DNA of 64,000 bases from Microbacterium thalli (GTDB lineage: Bacteria; Actinomycetota; Actinomycetes; Actinomycetales; Microbacteriaceae). Below the pieces are notes generated by a model. The model saw only the letters and a program-made list of their open reading frames with translations, did no database searches and was not told the origin of the DNA. Location: the NCBI RefSeq assembly GCF_028737325.1, contig NZ_JAQZCH010000001.1, positions 1,408,732-1,472,731 on the forward strand, in the 5' to 3' direction. This document shows positions 28,286-36,768 of the stretch, piece after piece; the first letter of the stretch is position 1, and each line of letters starts with the position of its first letter. The position numbers and the translations under genes are program-made.

Positions 28286-29440
28286 ATGGCAGCGGCGACC
28301 GAGCTCGCGCCCCCGTGGGGCGAGGTGTGGGGGCAGGATGCCGCTGTGGCGGCGCTGCAGGCTGCGGCATCCGATCCCGCGCAGCTGGCGCACGCCTGGC
28401 TGATCACCGGCCCGCCCGGATCCGGTCGTTCGACGCTCGCCCACGCGTTCGCGGCGGCGCTCATCGCCGAGCCCGGCGACGAGGCGGCCATGCGGCAGGT
28501 GCTCGCCGGAACGCACCCCGACCTGACGGCGCTGCGCACCGAAGGCGTCGTGATCTCGATCCGAGACGCTCGCGGCCTCGTCGAGCGTTCGTACTTCTCG
28601 CCGTCGCTCGGACGGTACCGGGTGATCGTCGTCGAAGACGCCGACCGGATGGTCGAGCGCACGAGCAACGTTCTGCTGAAGGCGCTCGAAGAGCCCCCCG
28701 AGCGGACGGTCTGGGTGCTGTGTGCCCCGAGCGACGCCGACCTGCTGCCGACCATCCGCTCCCGCGTACGCACCCTGCGGCTGCGCGAGCCGGACGTCGC
28801 CGACGTGGCTCGTCTCATCGCCGCGCGCACGGGCGTCGACGAGGCCGTCGCATTGCAGTCCGCTCGTCTCGCGCAGCGTCACATCGGGATGGCGCAGCGC
28901 CTCGCCACCGACGTCGCGTCGCGGCAACGACGCGACGCGACCTTGCGGTCCGTGCTCGCGGTGCGCGGTGTCGGCGACGCGGTCGAGGCGGCGGGGCGCA
29001 TCGTGGCTGCGGCGACCGAGGACGCCAAGGCACTCACCGCTGAACGCGACGAGGCCGAGCGCGAGGCGCTGCTGCGCACCCTGGGCGTCGCGCCGGGCGC
29101 CGCGGTTCCACCGGCCATCCGCGGCCAGCTCGGGGCCCTCGCCGACGACCAGAAGCGCCGCGCGACGCGCAGCCTGCGCGACGGCATCGACCGCGTCCTC
29201 ACCGATCTCGAGTCGATGTACCGAGACGCCCTCATGCTCCAGTTCGGACGCGCCGACGACCTCATCAACGTCGAGCTGACCGACGAGCTCGCCGCTCTCG
29301 CGTCGGCGTGGACGCCGGAGCGGACCCTCGCCGTGCTCGATCGCATCTCGGCCACCCGCACCAACCTCGAGGGCAACGCGGCCCCCTTGCTCGCGCTCGA
29401 GAGCATGCTCATCACCGTTGCCAGCGGAAGGACACCGTGA
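28286..29440 (+). CDS. holB: DNA polymerase III subunit delta prime
   Basis: Clamp-loader subunit that helps open and load the beta sliding clamp. The 384 residues show a AAA+ fold with a Walker-A-like loop GPPGSGRST in which Arg replaces the Lys, consistent with delta prime not hydrolysing ATP; the sensor-1-like region is ALEEPPERTVWVLCAPS. There is no C-x8-C-x2-C-x2-C zinc module, although other delta prime/gamma subunits often carry one. The C-terminal third is the helical collar domain (EAEREALLRTLG...LINVELTDELAALAS). The downstream hydrolase gene overlaps the stop (GTGA). Confidence 0.9.
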   Translation: MAAATELAPPWGEVWGQDAAVAALQAAASDPAQLAHAWLITGPPGSGRSTLAHAFAAALIAEPGDEAAMRQVLAGTHPDLTALRTEGVVISIRDARGLVERSYFSPSLGRYRVIVVEDADRMVERTSNVLLKALEEPPERTVWVLCAPSDADLLPTIRSRVRTLRLREPDVADVARLIAARTGVDEAVALQSARLAQRHIGMAQRLATDVASRQRRDATLRSVLAVRGVGDAVEAAGRIVAAATEDAKALTAERDEAEREALLRTLGVAPGAAVPPAIRGQLGALADDQKRRATRSLRDGIDRVLTDLESMYRDALMLQFGRADDLINVELTDELAALASAWTPERTLAVLDRISATRTNLEGNAAPLLALESMLITVASGRTP

Positions 29441-30990
29441 AAGCTCCTCGTCGTCTGCTCACCTCCGTCGCCCTCGTCGGGGCCGCCGTCGTCGCCTTGA
29501 CCGGCTGCATCTACAACGCCATCCCCGACGAGAAGAGCACGGCCCCCAGCCGCACTCCCGTCATCGAGGGCATCTCGCCCGACCTGCTGCCGTTCTACAG
29601 CCAGGATCTGACGTGGGAGAGCTGTGAGGGTGCGGACGCCGGCAGTTACGACTGCACCACCGTGCGCGCGCCGCGCGACTGGGACGACCCGTCGGCCGGC
29701 GAACTCGAGCTCGCGCTCGTCCGCCGCGCCGCCGACTCGGGCTCCCCGGCCGGTTCACTGCTGGTCAACCCGGGCGGCCCCGGGGCCAGCGGCTACGACC
29801 TCGTCGCCGACAGTGCGCAGTTCGCGGTGGGCTCGGTGCTCGCGGACGCCTACGACGTCGTCGGCTTCGACCCGCGCGGTGTCGGCCGTTCCACGCCGGT
29901 GGCGTGCTTCGACGCCGCCGGCACCGATGCCTACTTCTTCGACATCCCTGCGGCTCCGCGCGGCACCCCCGAGTGGGAGGCGGATCTCACCGCCCGCAAC
30001 GAGCAGTTCGCCGCAGCGTGCGAGCAGAACAGCGACGGCGTCCTGCCCTTCATCACGACGGAGTTCGCCGCCCGCGACATGGACCTGCTGCGGGCCGTGC
30101 TCGGTGACGAGAAGCTGAACTACCTCGGCTACTCGTACGGGACCTTCCTCGGCGCGACCTACGCCAAGCTCTACCCCGACAACGTCGGCCGTCTCGTGCT
30201 CGACGGCGCGATCGACCCGAGCGTCCCCTCGCTCGACGTCAGCACGACCCAGGCGGTCGGATTCGAGTCCGCTCTGCGCGCCTTCATGGCGGCGTGCCTG
30301 GAAGCCGAGGACTGCCCCTTCCGCGGCTCGGTCGACGAGGCGATGGCCGACCTCGGCTCGCTGCTCGCCAGCGTCGACGCCTCGCCGCTGCCCGCAGCCG
30401 ACGGTCGCCGGCTCGGCGCCGATGCACTGATGACGGCGGTCATCGCCGCGCTCTACGCCGAGGGCAACTGGCCGATTCTGCGCCAGGCGCTGTCGCAGGC
30501 GCTGGCCGGCGACCCCGAGACGGCGTTCCTGCTCGCCGACTTCTACTACGCGCGCACGCCCGCGGGGGAGTACGAGGACAACTCTTCGGAGGCGTTCCGC
30601 GCCTACAACTGCATGGACTACCCGGTCGAGAACGACCCCGAGGCGGAGGCGGCCTCAACGGCGCGTCTGGCCGCCGAGGCCCCGACCATCGCGCCGTACT
30701 GGGAAGGCGTCGACGCGTGCGCTGTGTGGCCGTACCCGCCCACCGGTACCCGCGGCGAGATCACCGCGGAAGGGGCGGCGCCGATGATCGTGATCGGCAC
30801 CACCAACGACCCGGCCACCCCGTACGAATGGTCCGTCGCCCTCGCCGAGCAGCTCGCCTCGGGCGTGCTCATCACCCGCGAGGGTGAGGGTCACACCGGG
30901 TTCCAGAAGGGCAGCGCCTGCGTCGACACGGCGGTCGAGGCGTTCTTCATCGAAGGCACCGTGCCCGAGGACGGGCTCGTCTGCCAGTAG
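29437..30990 (+). CDS. Secreted lipoprotein alpha/beta-hydrolase (tripeptidyl aminopeptidase-like)
   Basis: A 517-residue exported serine hydrolase of the SCO7095/tripeptidyl aminopeptidase group. The N-terminus KAPRRLLTSVALVGAAVV is a signal peptide ending in lipobox LTGC, so the mature protein is probably lipid-anchored outside the membrane. The nucleophile elbow is GYSYGTF (Ser233); Asp is likely in NDPATP and His in EGHTGF near the C-terminus. The oxyanion region is VNPGGPGASG. Several cysteine pairs (CEGADAGSYDC, CLEAEDC) suggest disulfides. The GTG start overlaps the holB stop, with GGAAGG upstream. Its role is probably peptide processing or nutrition; the exact substrate is unknown. 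Confidence 0.9.
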   Translation: MKAPRRLLTSVALVGAAVVALTGCIYNAIPDEKSTAPSRTPVIEGISPDLLPFYSQDLTWESCEGADAGSYDCTTVRAPRDWDDPSAGELELALVRRAADSGSPAGSLLVNPGGPGASGYDLVADSAQFAVGSVLADAYDVVGFDPRGVGRSTPVACFDAAGTDAYFFDIPAAPRGTPEWEADLTARNEQFAAACEQNSDGVLPFITTEFAARDMDLLRAVLGDEKLNYLGYSYGTFLGATYAKLYPDNVGRLVLDGAIDPSVPSLDVSTTQAVGFESALRAFMAACLEAEDCPFRGSVDEAMADLGSLLASVDASPLPAADGRRLGADALMTAVIAALYAEGNWPILRQALSQALAGDPETAFLLADFYYARTPAGEYEDNSSEAFRAYNCMDYPVENDPEAEAASTARLAAEAPTIAPYWEGVDACAVWPYPPTGTRGEITAEGAAPMIVIGTTNDPATPYEWSVALAEQLASGVLITREGEGHTGFQKGSACVDTAVEAFFIEGTVPEDGLVCQ

Positions 30991-30999
30991 CTCAGACGT

Positions 31000-31033
31000 G
31001 CGGTCGCGGCAGCGAACGCGCCGCCGCGACCGC
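31000..31033. terminator. Perfect 11-bp hairpin between convergent genes
   Basis: GCGGTCGCGGC and GCCGCGACCGC pair around a 12-base loop, nine bases after the hydrolase stop and 42 bases from the metI stop. Its position suits a bidirectional terminator; no U-tract is present. Confidence 0.6.
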
Positions 31034-31074
31034 CTCGAGCAGCTAGCGCCGACGGCATCGGTCGTCCGGAGTGG

Positions 31075-31734
31075 TCAGCGGCGCAGGATGCGGCGGGCGA
31101 GGGCGTTGCCGAGGAACTGCACGCCCTGCACGATGACGACGATCACGAGCACCGCGGCCCAGGTGACCCACGGGTTGAACTGGCGGAAGCCGTTGACGAG
31201 CGCGAACTGACCGAGCCCGCCGGCCGCGACGGCGCCGGCGATGGCGGTCATGTCGACGAGGGCGACGACGATGAAGGTGTAGCCCAGCACGAGGGGGCCG
31301 AGCGACTCGCGCGGCACCAGGCGGAACAGGATGCGCGACCGGCTCGCGCCTGCGGCGCGTGCGGCCTCGATGACGCCCGGGCGCACGGTCAGCAGGTTCT
31401 GCTCGACGATGCGGCCGATCGCGAACATCGAAGCGATCGAGATCGCGAAGACGCCGAACTCGATCCCGATGCCGCGGATGCCGACAGCGCGGGCGAGCGG
31501 CTGCACGGCCGCCAGCAGGATGATGAACGGGATCGGTCGGAACGTGTTGACGATGACGTTCAGGATGCCGAAGACGACGCGGTTCGGGAACAGGCTGCCC
31601 GCGCGCGTGGCGTACAGCGCGAGGCCGATGAGGAATCCCGCCAGCCCACCGAAGAGGAGGCTGAGCGTGATCATGTAGAGCGTCTCGGCCGTCGCGGGCC
31701 AGAGCTCGGGCAGCAGGTCGATGAGCCTATCCAC
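31075..31734 (-). CDS. metI: Methionine ABC transporter permease
   Basis: A 219-residue integral membrane permease with five or six hydrophobic segments and the ABC coupling loop EAARAAGASRSRILFRLVPRES. The opening (LPELWPATAETLYMITLSLLFGGLAGF) and the RPIPFIILLAAVQPLARAVG segment are typical of MetI. It moves D/L-methionine delivered by MetQ, powered by MetN. The GTG start overlaps the metN 3' end by eight bases. It is the last gene of the metQ-metN-metI set on the minus strand. Confidence 0.93.
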   Translation of the reverse strand: MDRLIDLLPELWPATAETLYMITLSLLFGGLAGFLIGLALYATRAGSLFPNRVVFGILNVIVNTFRPIPFIILLAAVQPLARAVGIRGIGIEFGVFAISIASMFAIGRIVEQNLLTVRPGVIEAARAAGASRSRILFRLVPRESLGPLVLGYTFIVVALVDMTAIAGAVAAGGLGQFALVNGFRQFNPWVTWAAVLVIVVIVQGVQFLGNALARRILRR

Positions 31735-32764
31735 GGACGTCCTCCTCGATCAGCGGGGCGTGCTGCGACGCGGCGGTGATGGCGCGCTCGACGGCGTCGT
31801 CGTCGCCGGTGACAGCAAGGGTCAGGTGGCCGAAGACGCGACCACGGATGTCGTTGATGCCGCCGTGGATCAGCTCGAACCGGGCCCCGTGCGACGACAG
31901 CGCGGCGAAGACGTCGGCCTGGGTGGCGTCGCCCTCGCGGATCGTGAACGTCACGATCCGGCCGGGATGCCGCCGTGTCAGGGCTGCGAGCTTCTCGCCC
32001 GAGGGCACTTCGTCGATGATGCTCGCGACGAACCGACGGGTCGCCGGCTGCTGCGGCGAGGAGAGGACCTCGAACACCTCGCCGCTCTCGATGATGCGGC
32101 CGTGCTCCATGACGACCACGCGGTCGGCGATGGCGCGGACGACCTCCATCTCGTGCGTGATGACGAGGATCGTCACACCGAGCTCGGTGTTGACGCGCTT
32201 GAGCAGCGCCAGCACCTCCTGCGTCGTGTCAGGGTCCAGCGCGCTCGTCGCCTCGTCCGCGAGCAGGATGCGGGGATCCGTGGCCAGCGCGCGGGCGATG
32301 CCGACCCGCTGGCGCTGGCCGCCGGAGAGCTGTTCGGGGTAGTTGCGGGCCTTGCCGGCGAGTCCGACGAAGTCCAGCAGTTCGCTCACGCGCTCCTTCA
32401 CCTCGGTGCGGGATCTGCCCGCTACCTCGAGCGGATACGCGACGTTGCCCGCGACGGTGCGCGAGTCGAATAGGTTGAACTGCTGGAAGATCATGCCGAT
32501 GTCGCCGCGCAATGCGCGCAGCTCGCGTTCGCGCAGTCCGGTGATGTCGCGCCCGTCGATCTCGACCCGTCCGCTCGTCGGCGTCTCGAGGGCGTTGACC
32601 AGGCGCAGCACGGTGCTCTTGCCCGCGCCGGAGTAGCCGACGATGCCGCACACGGTGCCCGCGGCGATGTCGAGGTCGACGTCATCGACCGCCACGACGG
32701 GGTCACCGCCCTTCGTGGACGGGGGGAAGCGCTTGGTCACGCCGGACAGGCGGATCAGGGTCAT
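31727..32764 (-). CDS. metN: Methionine ABC transporter ATPase
   Basis: A 345-residue ATP-binding subunit. Walker A GYSGAGKST, signature LSGGQRQRVGIARAL, Walker B ILLADEATSALD, and switch His in VITHEME are all present. The C-terminal region (about 265-345, starting GRIVTFTIREGD) is the NIL/ACT-like domain, which in E. coli MetN binds methionine and shuts off transport. ATG 32764 has GAGGAG upstream, so the longer start at 32788 is rejected. The gene lies 69 bases after metQ with no terminator between them. Confidence 0.95.
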   Translation of the reverse strand: MTLIRLSGVTKRFPPSTKGGDPVVAVDDVDLDIAAGTVCGIVGYSGAGKSTVLRLVNALETPTSGRVEIDGRDITGLRERELRALRGDIGMIFQQFNLFDSRTVAGNVAYPLEVAGRSRTEVKERVSELLDFVGLAGKARNYPEQLSGGQRQRVGIARALATDPRILLADEATSALDPDTTQEVLALLKRVNTELGVTILVITHEMEVVRAIADRVVVMEHGRIIESGEVFEVLSSPQQPATRRFVASIIDEVPSGEKLAALTRRHPGRIVTFTIREGDATQADVFAALSSHGARFELIHGGINDIRGRVFGHLTLAVTGDDDAVERAITAASQHAPLIEEDVRG

Positions 32765-32833
32765 ACGAAGGCTCCTCGAACGCGACATGCGTGTGCGGCC
32801 CGTCCGGAGGGAGCGGGCCGCACACGCAGGATG

Positions 32834-33724
32834 TCACTGGTTGGCGCGGATGTCGTCCTCGACCTGCTTGAGGGCAGAGGCGAGCTCGTCGGCGGGGGTC
32901 TTCACGAGCACCGCGGAGCCGCCGGAGGCCTCCTGCAGCCCGTCGGTGACGGCCGTGGTGTCCTGGAAGATCTCGACGAGCTTCTGGTACGTGGGGTTGT
33001 CGGCATCCTCGGCCTTGGCGGCGAAGATGTTGATGTACGGCTGCGCGCTCGGGTCGCTGGGGTCGTCGGTCGCGAGGGCCTCGTCGAACGTGAGTCCGGC
33101 GTCCTCGACGAAGTCGTTGTTGATGATCGCGGCGGCGACATCCGGCAGCGAGGTGGCCGTGAGCGCGGCATCCAGGGCCTCGACGGTCACCTTCGAGCCG
33201 GGCTCGACATCGGCGACGGTCGAGAAGACCGATCCGCCGTCCTTGAGCTCGATGAGTCCCTGCGCCTGCAGCACGAGCAGGCCGCGCGCCTGGTTGCTCT
33301 CGTCGTCGGGAACGACGACCGTCGAGCCCTCGGGGATCTCGTCGACCGAACCGTACTGCGACGAGTACAGCCCGAGCGGGTAGGTGGCGGTCGAACCGAC
33401 GGCGACGAGGTCGTCGTCTGCGTTCACGTTGTAGGTCGCGAGGTAGATGATGTGCTGGAACTGGTTCAGGTCCAGCTCGCCCGCCGACAGGGCGGGGTTG
33501 GGCTGCGTGTACTCGGTGAAGTCGACGATCTCGACCTCGATGCCCTCTGCGGCAGCGGCCTCGACGTACGTCTCCCAGTACGGGTCGCCGGCGCCGACGA
33601 CGCCGATGCGCACGGGGCCCTCGGATGCGGCGTCTCCCGAGCCGTCGGATCCGCCGGCGCAGGCGCCGAGCAGGAGGGTCAGGGGGAGGGCCAGGGCGGC
33701 CGCGGTCAGAAGTCGCTTGGACAT
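32834..33724 (-). CDS. metQ: Methionine-binding lipoprotein
   Basis: A 296-residue extracytoplasmic binding protein of the NlpA/MetQ family. The N-terminus MSKRLLTAAALALPLTLLL leads to lipobox LGAC, giving a lipid anchor. Family features include the early VGAGDPYWETYVEAAAAEGIEVEIVDFTEYTQPN region, LDLNQFQH, and the late PYINIFAAK motif. It captures methionine and delivers it to MetNI. The ATG follows GAGGAG. The 5' region carries a strongly structured leader element, described separately, which may regulate the operon. Confidence 0.93.
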   Translation of the reverse strand: MSKRLLTAAALALPLTLLLGACAGGSDGSGDAASEGPVRIGVVGAGDPYWETYVEAAAAEGIEVEIVDFTEYTQPNPALSAGELDLNQFQHIIYLATYNVNADDDLVAVGSTATYPLGLYSSQYGSVDEIPEGSTVVVPDDESNQARGLLVLQAQGLIELKDGGSVFSTVADVEPGSKVTVEALDAALTATSLPDVAAAIINNDFVEDAGLTFDEALATDDPSDPSAQPYINIFAAKAEDADNPTYQKLVEIFQDTTAVTDGLQEASGGSAVLVKTPADELASALKQVEDDIRANQ

Positions 33725-33744
33725 GAGTGGTGCTCCTCGGATCA

Positions 33745-33807
33745 GGCACCGCGGGGCGGTGTCCCGCCCGTGCGCGACCGGGGTCGCGCTCGCCTCGTCG
33801 CGGTGCC
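33745..33807 (-). promoter_or_regulatory. Three-way-junction RNA element in the metQ leader
   Basis: On the minus strand the metQ leader closes with a perfect 9-bp stem (GGCACCGCG / CGCGGTGCC; 33799-33807 with 33745-33753). Inside are two perfect hairpins: GCGCGAC / GTCGCGC (loop at 33779-33782) and GGGCGG / CCGCCC (loop at 33760-33763). The basal stem ends only six bases before the GAGGAG ribosome site of metQ, so its folding could gate translation. It does not show the conserved core of SAM-I or SAM-IV riboswitches that I can recall. It is seen as structure only; a ligand is not known. Confidence 0.5.
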
Positions 33808-33954
33808 CTTCGACGCTAAGCGCCCCCGATGTCCAACGAGTAATCGATGCGTAACACGGCGTCTCCCGCTATATGGGGTGCGCGAGCGGCGCCGGTTCGC
33901 GGCGGGGTCCGCCAGCATGTAACATTGCTGATCGTGCATCGCACAGCGACGCGC

Positions 33955-34030
33955 GCCGCCTTAGCTCAGACGGCAGAGCGATTCACTCGTAATGAATAGG
34001 TCAAGGGTTCGATTCCCTTAGGCGGCTCCA
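33955..34030 (+). tRNA. tRNA-Thr (anticodon CGT)
   Basis: Full cloverleaf: acceptor GCCGCCT / AGGCGGC, D arm GCTCAGACGGCAGAGC, anticodon arm ATTCA-CTCGTAA-TGAAT with anticodon CGT, T arm AGGGTTCGATTCCCT, discriminator T, and an encoded CCA. It reads ACG threonine codons. It is divergent from metQ and followed by a 12-bp terminator hairpin. Confidence 0.96.
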
Positions 34031-34037
34031 CAACGAA

Positions 34038-34065
34038 AGGCCCGGACTCCGAAGAGTCCGGGCCT
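34038..34065. terminator. Perfect hairpin after tRNA-Thr
   Basis: AGGCCCGGACTC and GAGTCCGGGCCT pair perfectly (12 bp) around CGAA, eight bases after the tRNA. It lies between tRNA-Thr and the convergent oxidoreductase gene and probably serves both. Confidence 0.75.
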
Positions 34066-34098
34066 GTCGCGTTCCCCCTCAGCGGGGCGCCGTGAGGG

Positions 34099-35226
34099 TT
34101 ACAGCGTCGCCGTGAACGGGTCGAAGTCGACGGGAACAGTCGGCACGGGTGCGACGGTGCTGGCGACGGTGACGAACTCGCCGGATGCCGCCGACTCCTG
34201 CGCCGACAGCATGATGTCGAGCACGTGGTAGCCGAGCTCTCCCGTGGCCACGTGCGGGCGACCCTCGGCGATCGCGCGGACCATGTCGAGAAGACCGAGG
34301 CCACGGCCGGTGAGCGCGCCCTCCTGCTCGATCTCGATCCACTCCTGCTCGCCCCAGTTGCCGTCCGAGATCGACTTCCGCGCCGTGACGTAGGCGATAC
34401 GGCCCTCGAACTGGTTCGGGTCGGGCAGGACCATCGAGCCCTCGGTGCCGTGGACCTCGAAGACGCCGTGGCGCTCGAGCGGCGAGTCGAAGCTCAGCAG
34501 GCTCGCGGACTGCTGGCCCGCCTCGAAGGCGGTGACGACCTGCATGGTGGTCGGAACCTCGACGGGGAAGACCGTGCCCGCCTGCGGGCCGGCCTGGATG
34601 GTGCGCTCCTCGAGCTTCTTGCGGCCCACGGCGGCGACCTGGTCGGCCGACCCGAACAGGCTGACCAGACCGCTGAAGTAGTACGGGCCCATGTCGAGCA
34701 GCGGACCCGCGCCCTGCGCGAACAGGAAGGCGGGGCTCGGGTGCCACAGGTCGGGTCCGACGGTCTGGAACGTCGTCGAGGCGAACATCGGCTCGCCGAT
34801 GACGCCGCTCTGGATGGCGCGCTTGGCGGTTTGGAAGCCCGGTCCGAGCAGGGTGTCGGGCGCTGAGCCGATGCGCAGGCCCGCGGCATCCGCCTGTCGG
34901 AGCAGCTCGGCGGTGCTCTCTCGGTCGAGACCCAATGGCTTCTCGGTCCAGACGTGCTTTCCGGCCGCGATGGCGCGCGAGGAGATCTCGACGTGGACGG
35001 CGGGGATCGTCAGGTTGACGACGACGTCGACGTCAGGATGCGCGAGCACCTCGTCGGTCGAGCCCCATTCGGCGACGCCGTGCTTCTCGGCCTGAGCCTT
35101 CGCGCGGTCGACGTCGAGGTCGCCGAGGATGACGACGCGGACATCGGGGAACGAGCCGAGGTTCTCGAGATAGGTGTCGCTGATGACGCCCACGCCGACG
35201 AAGCCGACTCCGACGGGCCCGGTCAT
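34099..35226 (-). CDS. Gfo/Idh/MocA family oxidoreductase
   Basis: A 375-residue NAD(P)-dependent dehydrogenase acting on a sugar, inositol or related polyol. The N-terminal Rossmann fold carries GFVGVGVISDTYLEN, and the conserved EKPLG (here WTEKPLGLD) sits at the cofactor site with the catalytic Lys. The substrate region includes LLDMGPYYFSGLVSLFG, where the family usually has a G-x-H/Y-x-x-D-type motif. ATG 35226 overlaps the isomerase gene stop (ATGA), making the two translationally coupled. The substrate cannot be read from sequence; pairing with a TIM-barrel isomerase suggests catabolism of an unusual sugar. Confidence 0.9.
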   Translation of the reverse strand: MTGPVGVGFVGVGVISDTYLENLGSFPDVRVVILGDLDVDRAKAQAEKHGVAEWGSTDEVLAHPDVDVVVNLTIPAVHVEISSRAIAAGKHVWTEKPLGLDRESTAELLRQADAAGLRIGSAPDTLLGPGFQTAKRAIQSGVIGEPMFASTTFQTVGPDLWHPSPAFLFAQGAGPLLDMGPYYFSGLVSLFGSADQVAAVGRKKLEERTIQAGPQAGTVFPVEVPTTMQVVTAFEAGQQSASLLSFDSPLERHGVFEVHGTEGSMVLPDPNQFEGRIAYVTARKSISDGNWGEQEWIEIEQEGALTGRGLGLLDMVRAIAEGRPHVATGELGYHVLDIMLSAQESAASGEFVTVASTVAPVPTVPVDFDPFTATL

Positions 35227-36047
35227 GCGCTGACACCGTTCTCGCGCAGGAACGCCAGGCTGGCGGCGACATCGGCGAAGACGTCGCCCGGAGCGTTGTC
35301 GTACTCGACGACCGCGTACTTCAGCGCCGTGGCCGCGCGCAGCGACTCGACGAGGGGGACGTCGCCGGTGCCGGCGTGGCGCTGGTCGAGGCTGTCGGAG
35401 CCGAACTCGCCTGCTCCGGCGGCCCACGGGTTGGTGGCGGGGACGATGCCGTCCTTCACGTGCACCGCGATCAGGCGGTCGCCCAGGCGCTGGACGAGCG
35501 CGGGGAGGTCCTGCCCGCCGGTCAGGGCCCAGAACAGGTCGAGCTCGAGGGTGACGCGCTCGTCCAGCAGCGAGACGAAGCGCTCGTAAGCGCTCTGCCC
35601 GTCGAACGACGCGATGAACTCCTGCGCGTGGTTGTGGTAGCCCACGGTCAGGCCGAATCCGGCGGCGGTCTCCGCGGCGGCGTTGAGACGCCCGGCGATG
35701 TCGGCGACACCGTCCTCGCTCAGCCAGCGCTCGGGCGCGACGAACGGGTCGATGACGGTCGTGATGCCGATCGTCGCGGCGGCCTCGTAGACGACCTCGG
35801 GCGCGGGGGTGGGGATCGAGCCGTCGGGCGTCCAGAGCTCATCGGTCAGCAGGGGAGCGTGGCCGGTGGGCGATGTGAGACCGGCGGCATCCAGAGCCGC
35901 GCGGATCTCGGTGGGACGCGAGACGAAGTCGAACGCCTCGACATGCGCGAACCCGATCTCGGCGAGCCTCGCCAGCGAGCCGGACATGTCGGCGGAGAAC
36001 TCCTTCGCGAGCGAATAGAGCTGGACGGATGCCTGGACGTCAGTCAC
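35223..36047 (-). CDS. Sugar phosphate isomerase/epimerase (xylose isomerase-like TIM barrel)
   Basis: A 274-residue AP endonuclease 2/IolE-like TIM barrel. Metal and catalytic positions typical of the family are visible: VEAFDF, YHNHAQEF (His and Glu), LELDLFWAL (Asp), HVKDG (His), and VVEYDNAP (Glu) near the end. The start is uncertain: GTG 36047 has GAAGG upstream and is preferred; ATG 36071 would add eight residues. It is the first gene of a two-gene operon with the oxidoreductase and divergent from a TetR gene, with a clear palindrome between them. Likely role: isomerising or dehydrating the sugar product of its partner. Confidence 0.88.
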   Translation of the reverse strand: MTDVQASVQLYSLAKEFSADMSGSLARLAEIGFAHVEAFDFVSRPTEIRAALDAAGLTSPTGHAPLLTDELWTPDGSIPTPAPEVVYEAAATIGITTVIDPFVAPERWLSEDGVADIAGRLNAAAETAAGFGLTVGYHNHAQEFIASFDGQSAYERFVSLLDERVTLELDLFWALTGGQDLPALVQRLGDRLIAVHVKDGIVPATNPWAAGAGEFGSDSLDQRHAGTGDVPLVESLRAATALKYAVVEYDNAPGDVFADVAASLAFLRENGVSA

Positions 36048-36114
36048 AGTCGACCTTCTTTCGTACGTCATCGTGCGGGGTGCCTCGTGGTGGCACGTCG
36101 ACACGCTAACACGG

Positions 36115-36136
36115 AAAACATCCGGCTGGAGGTTTT
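36115..36136. promoter_or_regulatory. TetR operator candidate in the divergent promoter
   Basis: A 22-base imperfect palindrome, AAAACATCC...GGAGGTTTT, in which 18 of 22 positions are symmetric. It sits just upstream of the TAGAGT -10 box of the TetR gene and between it and the divergent isomerase-oxidoreductase operon. The outer bases CTAACA...TGTTAG add a second, wider inverted repeat around it. A bound TetR dimer would cover both promoters. Confidence 0.65.
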
Positions 36137-36139
36137 TGT

Positions 36140-36145
36140 TAGAGT
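36140..36145 (+). promoter_or_regulatory. -10 box TAGAGT, leaderless start of the TetR gene
   Basis: TAGAGT is followed by six bases and GTG 36152. The palindromic operator lies immediately upstream. Confidence 0.55.
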
Positions 36146-36151
36146 CGCGCT

Positions 36152-36754
36152 GTGAGCACCGACGATCGCGCAGCCGTGGGCCGGCCCGGCGCCTATGCCA
36201 AGGGGGTCGCGCGGCGCCGCGAGATCCTCGATCGCGCGATCGAGGTGTTTCAGGAGCGCGGACTACAGGGCACGTCGCTGCGCCGCATCGCCGAGGCGAT
36301 CGGTGTCTCGCACGCCGCGCTGCTGCACTACTTCGAGTCGCGCGAGCAGCTGCTCGTCGCCGTCTACGAGCACGCCGAGGCTCAGCGCGACGCCCGCGAT
36401 CGGCCGCCGTCGGCGACGGCCGTCGGCGTCATGACGCGCGCGGCCGTCGACAACGCCGAGGTGCCCGGCCTCGTCGAGCTGTATTCGATCCTCGTGGCGG
36501 GGGCGCTGGAGGCGAACAGCGACCACGGCAAAGCGTTCTTCACGGCCCGGTTCGAGCGTGTGCGGGCTCAACTGACGCAGCGGCTGCGGGCAGAGCAGGC
36601 CGCGGGAACCGTGCGCGACGACGTGCCCGCCGAGCAGCTCGCGGCGCTGCTGGTCGCGGCGTCGGACGGTCTGCAGATCCAGTGGCTGCTCGAGCCGTCG
36701 ATCGAGCTCGAACGCACACTCGCCTCGCTGAGCGTGCTGCTGCGTCCGGCGTGA
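36152..36754 (+). CDS. TetR-family regulator of the adjacent sugar operon
   Basis: A 200-residue TetR/AcrR regulator. The DNA-binding helix-turn-helix is in residues 24-66 (RREILDRAIEVFQERG, then SLRRIAEAIGVSHAALLHYF). The C-terminal half is the ligand/dimer domain, without a recognisable ligand motif. Given the palindrome at 36115-36136 and the divergent isomerase/oxidoreductase genes, it most likely represses that operon and itself, with a sugar or its derivative as inducer. The GTG start gives the typical short N-terminus and matches a leaderless promoter. Confidence 0.88.
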   Translation: MSTDDRAAVGRPGAYAKGVARRREILDRAIEVFQERGLQGTSLRRIAEAIGVSHAALLHYFESREQLLVAVYEHAEAQRDARDRPPSATAVGVMTRAAVDNAEVPGLVELYSILVAGALEANSDHGKAFFTARFERVRAQLTQRLRAEQAAGTVRDDVPAEQLAALLVAASDGLQIQWLLEPSIELERTLASLSVLLRPA

Positions 36755-36768
36755 CCCATACTGAGAGC

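Noticed and set aside
29437..30990. Proline iminopeptidase call for the secreted hydrolase
   Set aside because: Length, lipobox and the C-terminal His region fit the tripeptidyl aminopeptidase-like group better; the exact substrate is left open.
33725..33954. Known SAM-I or SAM-IV riboswitch upstream of metQ
   Set aside because: I looked for the conserved core segments of both and did not find them; only an unclassified three-way junction is reported.
33955..34065. tRNA-Thr as an integration site for a mobile element
   Set aside because: No integrase, direct repeat of the tRNA 3' end, or composition change is seen on either side.
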